From the IMG/VR virus record IMGVR_UViG_3300036770_001055, positions 1 through 45,852 of that record: 45,852 bases of DNA. One strand, written 5' to 3'. This DNA is from a virus. The notes under the pieces are model-generated. The model saw only the letters and a list, made by a program, of their open reading frames with translations. It searched no databases and was not told the DNA's origin. Numbering within the stretch: the first letter of the stretch is position 1; every line of letters starts with the position of its first letter. Below are positions 31,338-38,111 of this stretch, one piece after another. A program made the translations under genes and the position numbers.

Positions 31338-32339
31338 TCAAAACAGAACGGCGCTGTTCTTCGTCGCCCACTGCACAAACGCTTGCGTACTGGTAAGCCC
31401 AGGGTTGCGCCGCACTGCCAACTGTACCGTGAGCACACCAAACTCAGGCGGTACCCGCTCAAGGTAAGTCGTGAGGTTCGCAAACGTCTTGTCAGTTACG
31501 ATCTCTGCAAGGGCACCAGAGAGCGCATACAACGTAGCTGGATCAGTCGGCACCGTCGCCGTCTTCGGCGCCTTCAGGATGCCAGCCGGGTCAGGTAGCT
31601 GTCGGAAGATCCGCAGGAACCCTACAAACTCAGCCGCAGCACACTCACCCACGGCGCCCTTGAAGCACTCATACTCAGCCTCCGCAGGGACAACCCCGAG
31701 GAAGTTACTCACACCGTCAACCCAGGCTCTAGGCGTTGGGTTAACATCCCGTTGCGGGTCGAAGTCGTGGAGCAAGCCAGGGCGGAAGTTGATGAAGCCT
31801 ATAACTTCACCACGAACGCCGTTCTTACCAGCCCAGCGTGTCCAATCCTCAAGGTGCGTTTCCAGTTCGACAACCGTTTCGCGGTTACGGAGGTGGCTCA
31901 GCACTCGGTTAGCGCCAGCCCTGTCGGCTTGTCTGTTGCCAGTAGAGACCACCATCCAGCCGTCTGGCAAAGCGATGCCGTGCAGGTTCCTTGCCTGTAT
32001 GATGTTGGCGAGAACCTTCTGCAAGTCAGCAGGCGCTTGGTTCCTGTCGTCGAAGCAGAGAATACCTTCCTTTGGTGCGTTGGGGTCATCCTTGCGAGGG
32101 AACCAGTCAGGCAGCTTATAAGTGAGTGAGCTACCATCAGCCGACGGGTACGGCACGCCGAAGTCTTCGACCAACATGGTCGGCATGTGCCGCTCTATGT
32201 AAGCGACACCAAGGTCATCAGCTAGTTGTCTGACAATGCTCGTCTTGCCGCCACCAGGGGGGCCTTCGATACACACCGACCGCTTAGAAGGCGACCGGTA
32301 AACGGCCTTGATCGTGTCCGAAAGAAGTGTTGCACGCAT
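31338..32339 (-). CDS. MoxR-like AAA+ ATPase
   Basis: A 333-residue protein with Walker A GPPGGGKT (26-33), a Walker B-like strand ILCFDDRNQAP (93-103), sensor 1 VVSTGNRQ and an arginine-containing RVLSHLRNR. The domain order is that of MoxR ATPases, which remodel or mature clients together with VWA partners. The usual DE of Walker B is DD here, which may slow hydrolysis. The VWA partner is encoded 2.2 kb downstream (27957-29090) with paralogues E, D, C and B between them. Leader AGGAGATAACTA precedes the ATG. Confidence 0.85.
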   Translation of the reverse strand: MRATLLSDTIKAVYRSPSKRSVCIEGPPGGGKTSIVRQLADDLGVAYIERHMPTMLVEDFGVPYPSADGSSLTYKLPDWFPRKDDPNAPKEGILCFDDRNQAPADLQKVLANIIQARNLHGIALPDGWMVVSTGNRQADRAGANRVLSHLRNRETVVELETHLEDWTRWAGKNGVRGEVIGFINFRPGLLHDFDPQRDVNPTPRAWVDGVSNFLGVVPAEAEYECFKGAVGECAAAEFVGFLRIFRQLPDPAGILKAPKTATVPTDPATLYALSGALAEIVTDKTFANLTTYLERVPPEFGVLTVQLAVRRNPGLTSTQAFVQWATKNSAVLF

Positions 32340-32393
32340 CGTAGTTATCTCCTGTTCGTTTGTTCTAGGTAGTTCGTTCTTGGTAGTCTGCTG

Positions 32394-32621
32394 TTATGTA
32401 AGCCCGCCTCCTCCGCAACCGTCGCCGTAGCTGTAGCCGAAGCCGTAACCGTCGCCGCCGTCGCCGTAGCCGTAACCGTCGCCGTCGCCGTCGCCGTAGC
32501 CGTAGCCGTAGCCGAAGCCGTCGCCGTAGCCGTAACCGAAGCCGTAGCCGTAGCCGTCGCCGTAACTGTCAAGCGTAGCCAAGTAGCCGCTGCTAAAGAG
32601 CGGCCAGAGGATGAGTTTCAT
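32394..32621 (-). CDS. Gly/Tyr/Asp-rich LWPLF protein, paralogue F
   Basis: 75 residues; ATG 32621 overlaps the TGA of paralogue G (ATGA). N-terminus MKLILWPLFSSGYLATLDS, then almost pure alternation of GYG, GFG and GDG steps, ending CGGGGLT. It is nearly identical to paralogue G. The DNA is a GC-rich repeat of CCGTCGCCGTAGCC-type units, prone to slippage, so copy length may vary between relatives. Confidence 0.7.
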   Translation of the reverse strand: MKLILWPLFSSGYLATLDSYGDGYGYGFGYGYGDGFGYGYGYGDGDGDGYGYGDGGDGYGFGYSYGDGCGGGGLT

Positions 32622-32863
32622 AAGCCGCCTCCTCCATGTTTGTCGCCGTCGCCGTAGCTGTAGCCGAAGCCGTAACCGTCGCCGCCGTCGCCGTAGCCGT
32701 AACCGTCGCCGTCGCCGTCGCCGTCGCCGTAGCCGTAGCCGTAGCCGAAGCCGTCGCCGTAGCCGTAACCGAAGCCGAAGCCGTCGCCGAAGCCGTAACT
32801 GTCAAGCGTAGCCAAGTAGCCGCTGCTAAAGAGCGGCCAGAGGATGAGTTTTAGGGAGCGCAT
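32618..32863 (-). CDS. Gly/Tyr/Asp-rich LWPLF protein, paralogue G
   Basis: 81 residues from ATG 32863, with GGGAGG five bases upstream. N-terminus MRSLKLILWPLFSSGYLATL, followed by Gly/Phe/Tyr/Asp steps and ending KHGGGGL. It is the first paralogue transcribed in the cluster, following the SNase-like gene by 28 bp, and its last codons provide the ribosome-binding site of paralogue F. Confidence 0.7.
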   Translation of the reverse strand: MRSLKLILWPLFSSGYLATLDSYGFGDGFGFGYGYGDGFGYGYGYGDGDGDGDGYGYGDGGDGYGFGYSYGDGDKHGGGGL

Positions 32864-32891
32864 AGTTACCTCCCGCTTGCTCCACGCTGAC

Positions 32892-33314
32892 CTACCTATC
32901 ACAGTAGGGCTTAGCCAGCAGCTTCTGACGGCTGTCGTCTGGTTCAAGTACGCGGTACATGCCCTTACTGTAGCGAGCGCAGTCTAGGGCGAAGCCGTCC
33001 TTAACCATTAGCGAGTTAAGCTCGTATTTCATCTCGCCAACTAGGATGTAGCAGCGGCTGATCTGCCGCTGGTAACTCATCTTACCGATAGGGTGACATA
33101 CAACGCTGTCACCACGGTTCACCAGGGACTGTAAATGCGCCTTGGCCGCAGGTCCGTTCGGCTCGTTACGTTCTTCCGTGTCGATTCCAAAGAGCCGCAC
33201 ATAAGCGCGGTGCTCGGCGGTTAACTGAACGCGAAGCGTATCGCCGTCGATAGCCGTAACTTGACTAGGAAGTGCAGTCAACACGAAACACAACCCTGTT
33301 GTCAAACAACTCAT
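32892..33314 (-). CDS. Secreted thermonuclease (SNase)-like nuclease
   Basis: A 140-residue protein with an N-terminal hydrophobic segment (CLTTGLCFVLTALPS) resembling a signal peptide, directly followed by the SNase core: VTAIDGDTLRV (Ca-binding Asp and active-site region), YVRLFGIDTEERNEP (catalytic Arg, Asp and Glu) and GPAAKAHLQSLV. Staphylococcal nuclease relatives cut DNA and RNA with calcium. Export would place it in the periplasm, where it might degrade competing DNA. The start overlaps the stop of the upstream gene (ATGA). Confidence 0.8.
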   Translation of the reverse strand: MSCLTTGLCFVLTALPSQVTAIDGDTLRVQLTAEHRAYVRLFGIDTEERNEPNGPAAKAHLQSLVNRGDSVVCHPIGKMSYQRQISRCYILVGEMKYELNSLMVKDGFALDCARYSKGMYRVLEPDDSRQKLLAKPYCDR

Positions 33315-33892
33315 GCAAGTTCTCCGTTGCTGATAGTGAACTCAAAGATGAATACGCGACAATCTTGTATCGTTGGCTCATCACCAAGGATACCAGCGGC
33401 TGCGTGCCACCTTGTAGGACGGATCTCTCTACTAGCACCTATAACAGAGAACGGTCCCCGCCGTGACCGCAGGTCGGTCACGAACGCGAGCATGGCACGC
33501 GCCTCCGGCAGGGTCAACCCCGAAAAATCCTTCTCTATCAAGGCGTTACGCCACGTCGCTGGTAGTTCGTAACATTGGCGGTAAGTTTGTGGGGGAGTTG
33601 ATGGAGTTGATGGAGTTGCGAAAGTGTCGTTTGTTGCTGGTGGGAGTCTGTCCATGTCGTGTCTATCGCCCTCTTGCAAGGTTGTTACCAGCAAGCGAAT
33701 GAAGCTCGGTAGCTGTGGGCCGTGCGGCTCCACGGCTTTGCGTCTTACAGGCTTGCCGGGTATCCGTGTCTCGACAATGGGCGGCAGCGCCCATATACGA
33801 GGAAGCTCATAAGAGATCATGTTGGTGGTGTTGAGGATGACTTCTTTAGCTGCTGATGCAACTTTATCCACGAGTTGTCTCCAGGGATGCAT
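33311..33892 (-). CDS. Unknown early protein (193 aa)
   Basis: ATG 33892 (HPWRQLVDKVASAAKEVI) is preferred because AAGGAG lies upstream and a terminator-like hairpin precedes it. The middle is Thr/Pro-rich (ATPSTPSTPPQTYRQC) and probably flexible. The C-terminal part (LTLPEARAMLAFVTDL, PTRWHAAAGI, DCRVFIFEFTI) looks like a compact domain I do not recognise. It is coupled by four bases to the SNase-like gene. Confidence 0.55.
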   Translation of the reverse strand: MHPWRQLVDKVASAAKEVILNTTNMISYELPRIWALPPIVETRIPGKPVRRKAVEPHGPQLPSFIRLLVTTLQEGDRHDMDRLPPATNDTFATPSTPSTPPQTYRQCYELPATWRNALIEKDFSGLTLPEARAMLAFVTDLRSRRGPFSVIGASREIRPTRWHAAAGILGDEPTIQDCRVFIFEFTISNGELA

Positions 33893-33949
33893 GGTTACTG
33901 TACTCCTTTGAAAAGGGACTAATGAAATGAAGCAATGAAATGGACAAAC

Positions 33950-33969
33950 GCAGCCCCCGAAGGGGCTGC
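33950..33969 (-). terminator. Hairpin terminator-like
   Basis: Perfect 8-bp stem GCAGCCCC / GGGGCTGC with loop CGAA (TTCG on the minus strand), followed in the leftward direction by GTTTGTCC. It lies just after the gene ending at 33981 and before the one starting at 33892. The T run is short, so termination may be partial. Confidence 0.55.
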
Positions 33970-33980
33970 AAGGTGGCAGT

Positions 33981-34400
33981 CTAAGCTGCAACTCCTAGTT
34001 TGTGCTTCACAATGGCTGTGTAACCACTGTTGATAAGGCGGACCATCTCGTCTCTTGTGAGGTGGCCTATGTGTTCTGGCTTGACGCCATAGCAAGCGGG
34101 GTGAACTGTCGAGGCATGGCGGGTTGTCGTGACGCTATACTTATCCTTGTTGACGAAGTAGTAAGGCGCCTTCAGGGAGACGCTGGGGGCAGTGCCAACA
34201 CCAGTGCCGTCCCCAACTCCAAGGACAACCGCAGTAAGCGGCCACGATGTTCTGTAAGAGTACGTCACGAAGAGCCTCGTGCCGTCCACTGCGGTGCAGT
34301 AGTCGCCCCACAGCGTCTTGTTGCCGTTTCTAAACGGCTGCATGTTAGCAGCCGCTGCCCGACACTGACGGTTCGTGAGCCCATTTTTACGCTTCGTCAT
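33981..34400 (-). CDS. Unknown early protein (139 aa)
   Basis: Begins MTKRKNGLTNRQCRAAAANM; the middle contains GTRLFVTYSYRTSWPL and the end KPEHIGHLTRDEMVRLINSG. No known family recognised; a mixed alpha/beta domain is likely. The start overlaps the previous gene by 14 bp, with GAGG upstream. It belongs to the small early genes. Confidence 0.55.
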   Translation of the reverse strand: MTKRKNGLTNRQCRAAAANMQPFRNGNKTLWGDYCTAVDGTRLFVTYSYRTSWPLTAVVLGVGDGTGVGTAPSVSLKAPYYFVNKDKYSVTTTRHASTVHPACYGVKPEHIGHLTRDEMVRLINSGYTAIVKHKLGVAA

Positions 34401-34632
34401 GGTTCGTCCTCAAGTTAGCGTCATTCTTGTGGATAGCTTCGACAATTTTATCGCTGCTATAGCGGTACCGCTTGCTTGTCATGGCGTAACGAGCATGGGC
34501 CGCCGACCAGTTATGGTCGGAGTACATCAGTGCAAGGCGGACTTTCTTTGGCAGCCTGTCGTAGGCTGCCATGTCCTGTTTGAGGCTATACTTAGCCGCT
34601 GGTATGGAGCGATCACTGTTAACCTTGCCCAT
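34387..34632 (-). CDS. Small early protein (81 aa, possibly DUF6525-like)
   Basis: ATG 34632 overlaps the preceding stop (TGATG). The core AAYDRLPKKVRLALMYSDHN followed by WSAAHAR resembles the YDRLP-x-x-R-x-x-L pattern I associate with DUF6525-type proteins, found in phages of alphaproteobacteria; this is a weak memory match. The protein is basic and helical. Confidence 0.5.
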   Translation of the reverse strand: MGKVNSDRSIPAAKYSLKQDMAAYDRLPKKVRLALMYSDHNWSAAHARYAMTSKRYRYSSDKIVEAIHKNDANLRTNHDEA

Positions 34633-34982
34633 CACTCGCCCTCCTCGTTAGCCTCATCCACGAAGCAGCCACTGTCATCGATGGTAACACCAACAGGCAC
34701 TGCCCAGCAGTCACCGTCTTGATAGAAGTAGTAAACGTGGCCGTTGTGAACCAACTCAGCCGATGTCAGGATGCTGTCCCATGCTTCCCAATACCACTCG
34801 TTGTCCTCGGTAGGGCCACGTTCGAGGATCGCTAGATCCTCTGGATTGACACCACGGAGGCAGTCTCGTCGCATCTCTTGAGCGAACCGTTGCGGTATGT
34901 AGACGCCGCTGGAGCCGTCGAAGAGGGGGATAACGTCGTCACTTGTAAGGCGCTTGGTTGGTTTGGTGGTGTTCGTCGTCAT
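34632..34982 (-). CDS. Unknown acidic early protein (116 aa)
   Basis: Contains SGVYIPQRFAQEMRRDCLRG, DNEWYWEAWDSIL and VYYFYQDGDCWAVPVG and has an acidic tail. The WYWEAWDSIL...G..Y...QDGD pattern suggests a small conserved phage protein, function unknown. The leader contains AACCAACCAAGGAGACTACC, repeated before the next two upstream genes (35207 and 35470 in part), which indicates shared translation control or duplicated leaders. Confidence 0.55.
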   Translation of the reverse strand: MTTNTTKPTKRLTSDDVIPLFDGSSGVYIPQRFAQEMRRDCLRGVNPEDLAILERGPTEDNEWYWEAWDSILTSAELVHNGHVYYFYQDGDCWAVPVGVTIDDSGCFVDEANEEGE

Positions 34983-35027
34983 TGGTAGTCTCCTTGGTTG
35001 GTTGGTTTTCTTACGAGATGCCTTCTC

Positions 35028-35207
35028 TTACGAGTGTGTATAGCCGTCGCGTTCGATGCAGAGCCACATACCACACCAGGGGAGCACAATAGCGCCGTCA
35101 CAGCCGATAGTTGGCAGTGCCTTTGCACGTAGTTGTCGGTAAGTAAGATCTGACTGGATAGCTTTGCGGAAGATAGCTTTGCGCTGTTCTTTCGTTGTCT
35201 TGACCAT
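35028..35207 (-). CDS. Small conserved early protein (59 aa)
   Basis: ATG 35207 with GGAG eight bases upstream. Product: VKTTKEQRKAIFRKAIQ then LTYRQLRAKALPTIGCDGAI and VLPWCGMWLCIERDGYTHS. The IGCDGAIVLPWCGMWLxIERDGYTH end matches a short protein I recall from several phages, usually near early genes, without known function. It has the shared AAGGAGACTACCA leader. A longer frame-shifted reading over the same DNA is a shadow. Confidence 0.65.
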   Translation of the reverse strand: MVKTTKEQRKAIFRKAIQSDLTYRQLRAKALPTIGCDGAIVLPWCGMWLCIERDGYTHS

Positions 35208-35233
35208 TGGTAGTCTCCTTGGTTGGTTTTTTC

Positions 35234-35470
35234 TTACGAGAAAGCTCTTGCGAGCAGCGGTTTATTAAAGGAGGGAGCCAAAAGGCGCTTCTTGTATCCA
35301 CGGCCTACATTAATGCATCTGTAGTACATAACGGCCTGATGGATATTGCCCTTGAAGGTATAGTGAGTCTTGTAGCTACCTTTCTTATAACCAACTTGCA
35401 CCAAGAACTCAGTATCGTCGGTGTAAGCAACCATCTTGCCGTTTAGTTCTACTGTCCTGAACACCGTCAT
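35234..35470 (-). CDS. Small early protein (78 aa, unknown)
   Basis: The first gene of the leftward early block. Sequence MTVFRTVELNGKMVAYTDDT then FLVQVGYKKGSYKTHYTFKG suggests a small beta-rich domain; the rest is basic. The ribosome-binding site AAGGAG can pair in a short hairpin (CCTTACTGTAAGG, 35480-35492), which might modulate translation. Upstream lies the repeat-rich region. Confidence 0.55.
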   Translation of the reverse strand: MTVFRTVELNGKMVAYTDDTEFLVQVGYKKGSYKTHYTFKGNIHQAVMYYRCINVGRGYKKRLLAPSFNKPLLARAFS

Positions 35471-36161
35471 TGGTAGTCTCCTTACTGTAAGGATGTTATT
35501 GATAGCGAAGCGCTACGAATCCAGGGGTAAAAGCAAGAGCACCGCCCGGTCGATCCGCAGCAACACCACGATGCCACGGGGCAAAATCCGTGTCAAGTTC
35601 CTGGGACTAGAGGGTATAGTTCTATCTAAGGGGTGTAAAGTTAACCGCCAACTTGACACTCGTTTTGGGCTCGTTGTGGGCTCGCTTTTACCTTAACTTG
35701 ACACTGATCTTACCTTAACTTGACAGGCTTCATGGTGGCTAGTTAGCGGCTAACTTTACATTCTTATGCTAACTTGACATTTTTAAGAGCACCAAGCCAG
35801 TGGCAAGCGGCTGACAACAATCTAAATTCTATCTCACGAGGTAAGCGGTAGCTTGTCTAGTTAGAGCTAACTTGACACTCGTTTAGGGATATTCTTGCCT
35901 TAACTTGACACTCGTTAGGTACCAGGGGAGCACCACGGGGGAGAAGGAGCGGAGCGCAACTAGACGTCAAGTTACAAGCTAACTTTACATGGGACGTGCA
36001 CGGTTTAAGGTATTTTTGGTGTCAAGTTAGGCGATTTGAGGTATCAATAATCTAAGTTGTCTAGTTTGTGAATTCTTCAATGCTTTCAATGGTTTGCGGG
36101 GCTACAAGATAAAAAAGGTAAGTTTTTTTCGTAGAGGTCAAGGTATGATTTTGGCGGAGGC

Positions 36162-36179
36162 TAACTTGACGTCAAGTTA
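36162..36179. promoter_or_regulatory. 18-bp perfect palindrome, likely protein-binding site
   Basis: TAACTTGACGTCAAGTTA is two head-to-head repeat cores. Degenerate versions, CAACTAGACGTCAAGTTA (35957-35974), TAATTAGACGTCAAGTTA (36195-36212) and AAACTAGACGTCAAGTTT (36227-36244), share the central GACGTC, as expected for a dimeric regulator. Confidence 0.65.
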
Positions 36180-36387
36180 CGAGTGTTCAGTGGCTAATTA
36201 GACGTCAAGTTACGAGTGTTCAAAGCAAACTAGACGTCAAGTTTCATGCTAACTATACAATCAGTACACGGAAATCTCGCGCGTGAAAGGGTATATACCA
36301 AAAAATGGTCTATTATTTAGCTTCTTTACCTTAACTTATATATATTATGTATCCTGACAATCCTTGATTTCCTTGGGTTTTCTGGGG

Positions 36388-36412
36388 AACTTGACACGAA
36401 AAGTGTCAAGTT
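36388..36412. repeat. Inverted repeat AACTTGACAC-GAAAA-GTGTCAAGTT
   Basis: Two 10-bp arms of the repeat core separated by five bases. It could be a spaced dimer site or a hairpin; no T run follows, so it is unlikely to be a terminator. Confidence 0.6.
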
Positions 36413-36646
36413 AGAGCCTACTCGTTTTTGCGTGTCTAGTTTGGATTGTTTGGATTGTATATCTTGTTCGTGGTTTGTACTCATAACGGGCGCTATCGCG
36501 CTCGCTACCTCGGCTACGCCGGGCTGCACCGTTGTTAGGTGGCATTAAAGGGCCAAGCGAGCGGCAAGCTGGTGCTTGTAGGAAACTTGTTTGTGGTATG
36601 TTACCGCTGTTTATTGTTCAACGTTTATTAAACTAGGTTCAGTTTA

Positions 36647-36732
36647 CGGCAGGGAGGCAGCGGCAGGGAGGCAGCGGCAGGGAGGCAGCGGCAGGGAGGC
36701 AGCGGCAGGGAGGCAGCGGCAGGGAGGCAGCG
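36647..36732. repeat. 14-bp tandem repeat, six perfect copies
   Basis: The unit CGGCAGGGAGGCAG starts at 36647, 36661, 36675, 36689, 36703 and 36717 with no mismatch, then breaks. It differs from the TAACTTGACA family. No open frame of interest crosses it. Confidence 0.85.
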
Positions 36733-36868
36733 TAGGATCCACGACGTTGGCGCGTGACTAGGCTTGCAGGAATGGACTGCTACCATGGTAGCTTGAAACA
36801 CTAGTGGGCGTCCTGAGCCATCCTCGAAGGTTTTTCGTATGACATACAACCAAAGGGATAAAAGAAAA

Positions 36869-36886
36869 GGCCCGCCGGAGCGGGCC
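36869..36886 (-). terminator. Rho-independent terminator
   Basis: Perfect 7-bp stem GGCCCGC / GCGGGCC with a four-base loop, followed on the minus strand by TTTTCTTTTA (36868-36859). It lies four bases after the stop of the 59-residue gene and ends the short leftward operon 37640-36891 before the repeat region. Confidence 0.85.
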
Positions 36887-36890
36887 TGAG

Positions 36891-37070
36891 TTAGCGTGCT
36901 GGATCAATTGTGTAGGACAAACATATAGCCTGAAACGTAGGGAGCGCATCTAGCATTGTCTCAGCGTGCGCCCATGCCTCAGTCCACGTTTCAAACCTCT
37001 CGGCGCTTGGCCGTGTGAGTGTTTCAGCATAGGCGCGGTAGGTCCAAAAGATTACGTATGTTGTAGGCAT
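36891..37070 (-). CDS. Small protein (59 aa, unknown)
   Basis: ATG 37068-37070 with GGAG seven bases upstream. Product begins MPTTYVIFWTYRAYAETLTR and has RFETWTEAWAHAETML, so an amphipathic, aromatic-rich helix-strand protein. A terminator follows directly, supporting a real transcription unit with the 173-residue gene upstream. Function unknown. Confidence 0.55.
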   Translation of the reverse strand: MPTTYVIFWTYRAYAETLTRPSAERFETWTEAWAHAETMLDALPTFQAICLSYTIDPAR

Positions 37071-37118
37071 TGCTTGCTCCGTGGAGTTGGGCGCGACCTA
37101 AGCCGCGCTCCTTGCTGA

Positions 37119-37640
37119 TCACTTGCGCTTGATACCGAACGGCTTTGCGGGAGCCGCTGGTGTTGCTGGCGCCTTGGCCTTAGCCTCTGGCTTGTAAGCA
37201 CAGATCACAATTTGCGGGGGACGGCCGCGCAGTCGGGATGCAACTAAATGGACACTGCTAGCACGCTTGATGTAGGCCAACAATTCCGCAGGCTTCCACG
37301 TATTGCCTGTCGGCCGCGCATATTTGTCGCTACCTGATCCGGGAGCTAGTTTAACCCCTATCGCATATACGCTGATAGCCGGAGCAGGGATAGCCTTGCC
37401 TTGCTCGTCTACTGCCTCACCAGCCAATGCGGCCGCAATTTCATCAAGGCAATCATCAACCGTCTGCGGGGTAACGCACGCGGCGCTTGTGTAGCCTTGC
37501 CTAGTCTTGCGCAATATCCATGAACCATCACGGGATATTCTCCACTCTGCGGGGCCATACGTTGCAACGTCATACGCTGCGAGCCTATCCTCACCAGTAG
37601 CAACGGCAGATGCGTAAACTGCGTTGATAAAAGACGACAT
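37119..37640 (-). CDS. Unknown protein in the control region (173 aa)
   Basis: ATG 37640 with GAGG upstream. N-terminus SSFINAVYASAVATGEDRL; middle WRISRDGSWILRKTRQGYTS; C-terminal part GRPPQIVICAYKPEAKAKAP with a basic Ala/Pro/Lys tail ending FGIKRK. The basic tail may bind nucleic acid. It sits inside the repeat-rich region, flanked on both sides by TAACTTGACA-type sites, so it is a candidate for the protein acting there, though no HTH is evident. Confidence 0.55.
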   Translation of the reverse strand: MSSFINAVYASAVATGEDRLAAYDVATYGPAEWRISRDGSWILRKTRQGYTSAACVTPQTVDDCLDEIAAALAGEAVDEQGKAIPAPAISVYAIGVKLAPGSGSDKYARPTGNTWKPAELLAYIKRASSVHLVASRLRGRPPQIVICAYKPEAKAKAPATPAAPAKPFGIKRK

Positions 37641-37933
37641 TGTCGATCCTCATTGCGTTTGCCGCTGGCACCATGCCAAGCGGCCGCCATCCATCCTAAG
37701 GGGCTGGTCGGGTATGTCAACGATAAAATTGACATTGCTGTAAAGTATTTCACAAGCCATTGTTTTTACTAGGTTTTTCGTGCCGCCTAGGTGCGATCCT
37801 CGCCGCGCTACTTATAAGGGTTGCTTATTAGGTTGCTAACAGAACATGGGGGTACATGGACTAACGAGCGGCAAGCCCGATGGGGGTGTAGTATTCCGCT
37901 TTCACCAAAGGCCGTTTTTTGAGTAGTGTCAAG

Positions 37934-38111
37934 TTACACGTGTTCAATTGTTGTCGGCGGTTAAAGTTACACGTGTTCAGTTATTGTCGGCGGTTAAAGT
38001 TACACGTGTTCAGTTATTGTCGGCGGTTAAAGTTACACGTGTTCAGTTATTGTCAGCGGTTCAAGTTACACGTGTTCAGTTATTGTCAGCGGTTCAAGTT
38101 ACACGTGTTCA
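37934..38111. repeat. 33-bp tandem array carrying TTACACGTGTTCA
   Basis: TTACACGTGTTCA begins at 37934, 37967, 38000, 38033, 38066 and 38099, an exact 33-bp period. The intervening bases (gttattgtcggcggttaaag with small changes) are also conserved, and each unit holds the palindrome ACACGTGT next to an AAGTTA half-core. Degenerate copies flank it at 38147 and 38231. Confidence 0.85.

Larger units (their letters stand above)
32394..32863 (-). repeat. Tandem gene duplication with internal CCGTCGCCGTAGCC-type repeats
   Basis: Paralogues F and G are adjacent, same-strand copies of about 230 bp. They share runs such as GTCGCCGTAGCTGTAGCCG and TAGCCGCTGCTAAAGAGCGG, and differ mostly by gain or loss of GAC/GGC codon steps. 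The simplest explanation is recent duplication plus slippage. Confidence 0.75.
35591..36413. repeat. Dispersed TAACTTGACA-type repeat array (iteron/operator-like)
   Basis: Copies of TAACTTGACA, TAACTTTACA or their reverse complements occur near 35591, 35634, 35650, 35694, 35716, 35751, 35770, 35868, 35901, 35966, 35980, 36020, 36162, 36171, 36204, 36232, 36250, 36388 and 36403. Many are followed by CTCGTT or preceded by AACGAG/CGAGTG equivalents. The same core continues at 37927, 38140 and 38224. A dedicated DNA-binding protein is implied, either an initiator or a repressor. Confidence 0.75.
35471..36890. other. Non-coding control region, part 1
   Basis: About 1.4 kb with no convincing gene. 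It contains many copies of TAACTTGACA / TAACTTTACA in both orientations, perfect and near-perfect palindromes, AT-rich stretches (36326-36354, cttaacttatatatattatg), a 14-bp tandem array (36647-36732) and a terminator at its right end. It lies between leftward early genes and the rightward virion genes, a usual site for origins and early control. Confidence 0.6.

Noticed and set aside
32611-32854. Arg-rich and Ala/Val-repeat open frames on the plus strand across the Gly/Tyr-rich genes
   Set aside because: They are the expected reverse and shifted readings of the CCGTCGCCGTAGCC-type repeat. The minus-strand frame has the conserved LWPLF start, a ribosome-binding site and coupling to neighbours.
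35436-35696. Plus-strand open frame of 86 codons in the control region
   Set aside because: It overlaps the well-supported leftward gene start at 35470, contains two of the repeat cores, and lacks a ribosome-binding site and recognisable protein character.
37934-38111. CRISPR array
   Set aside because: The 33-bp units are contiguous and near identical; there are no unique spacers and no cas genes. The Cas4-like gene at 24505-25161 stands alone.
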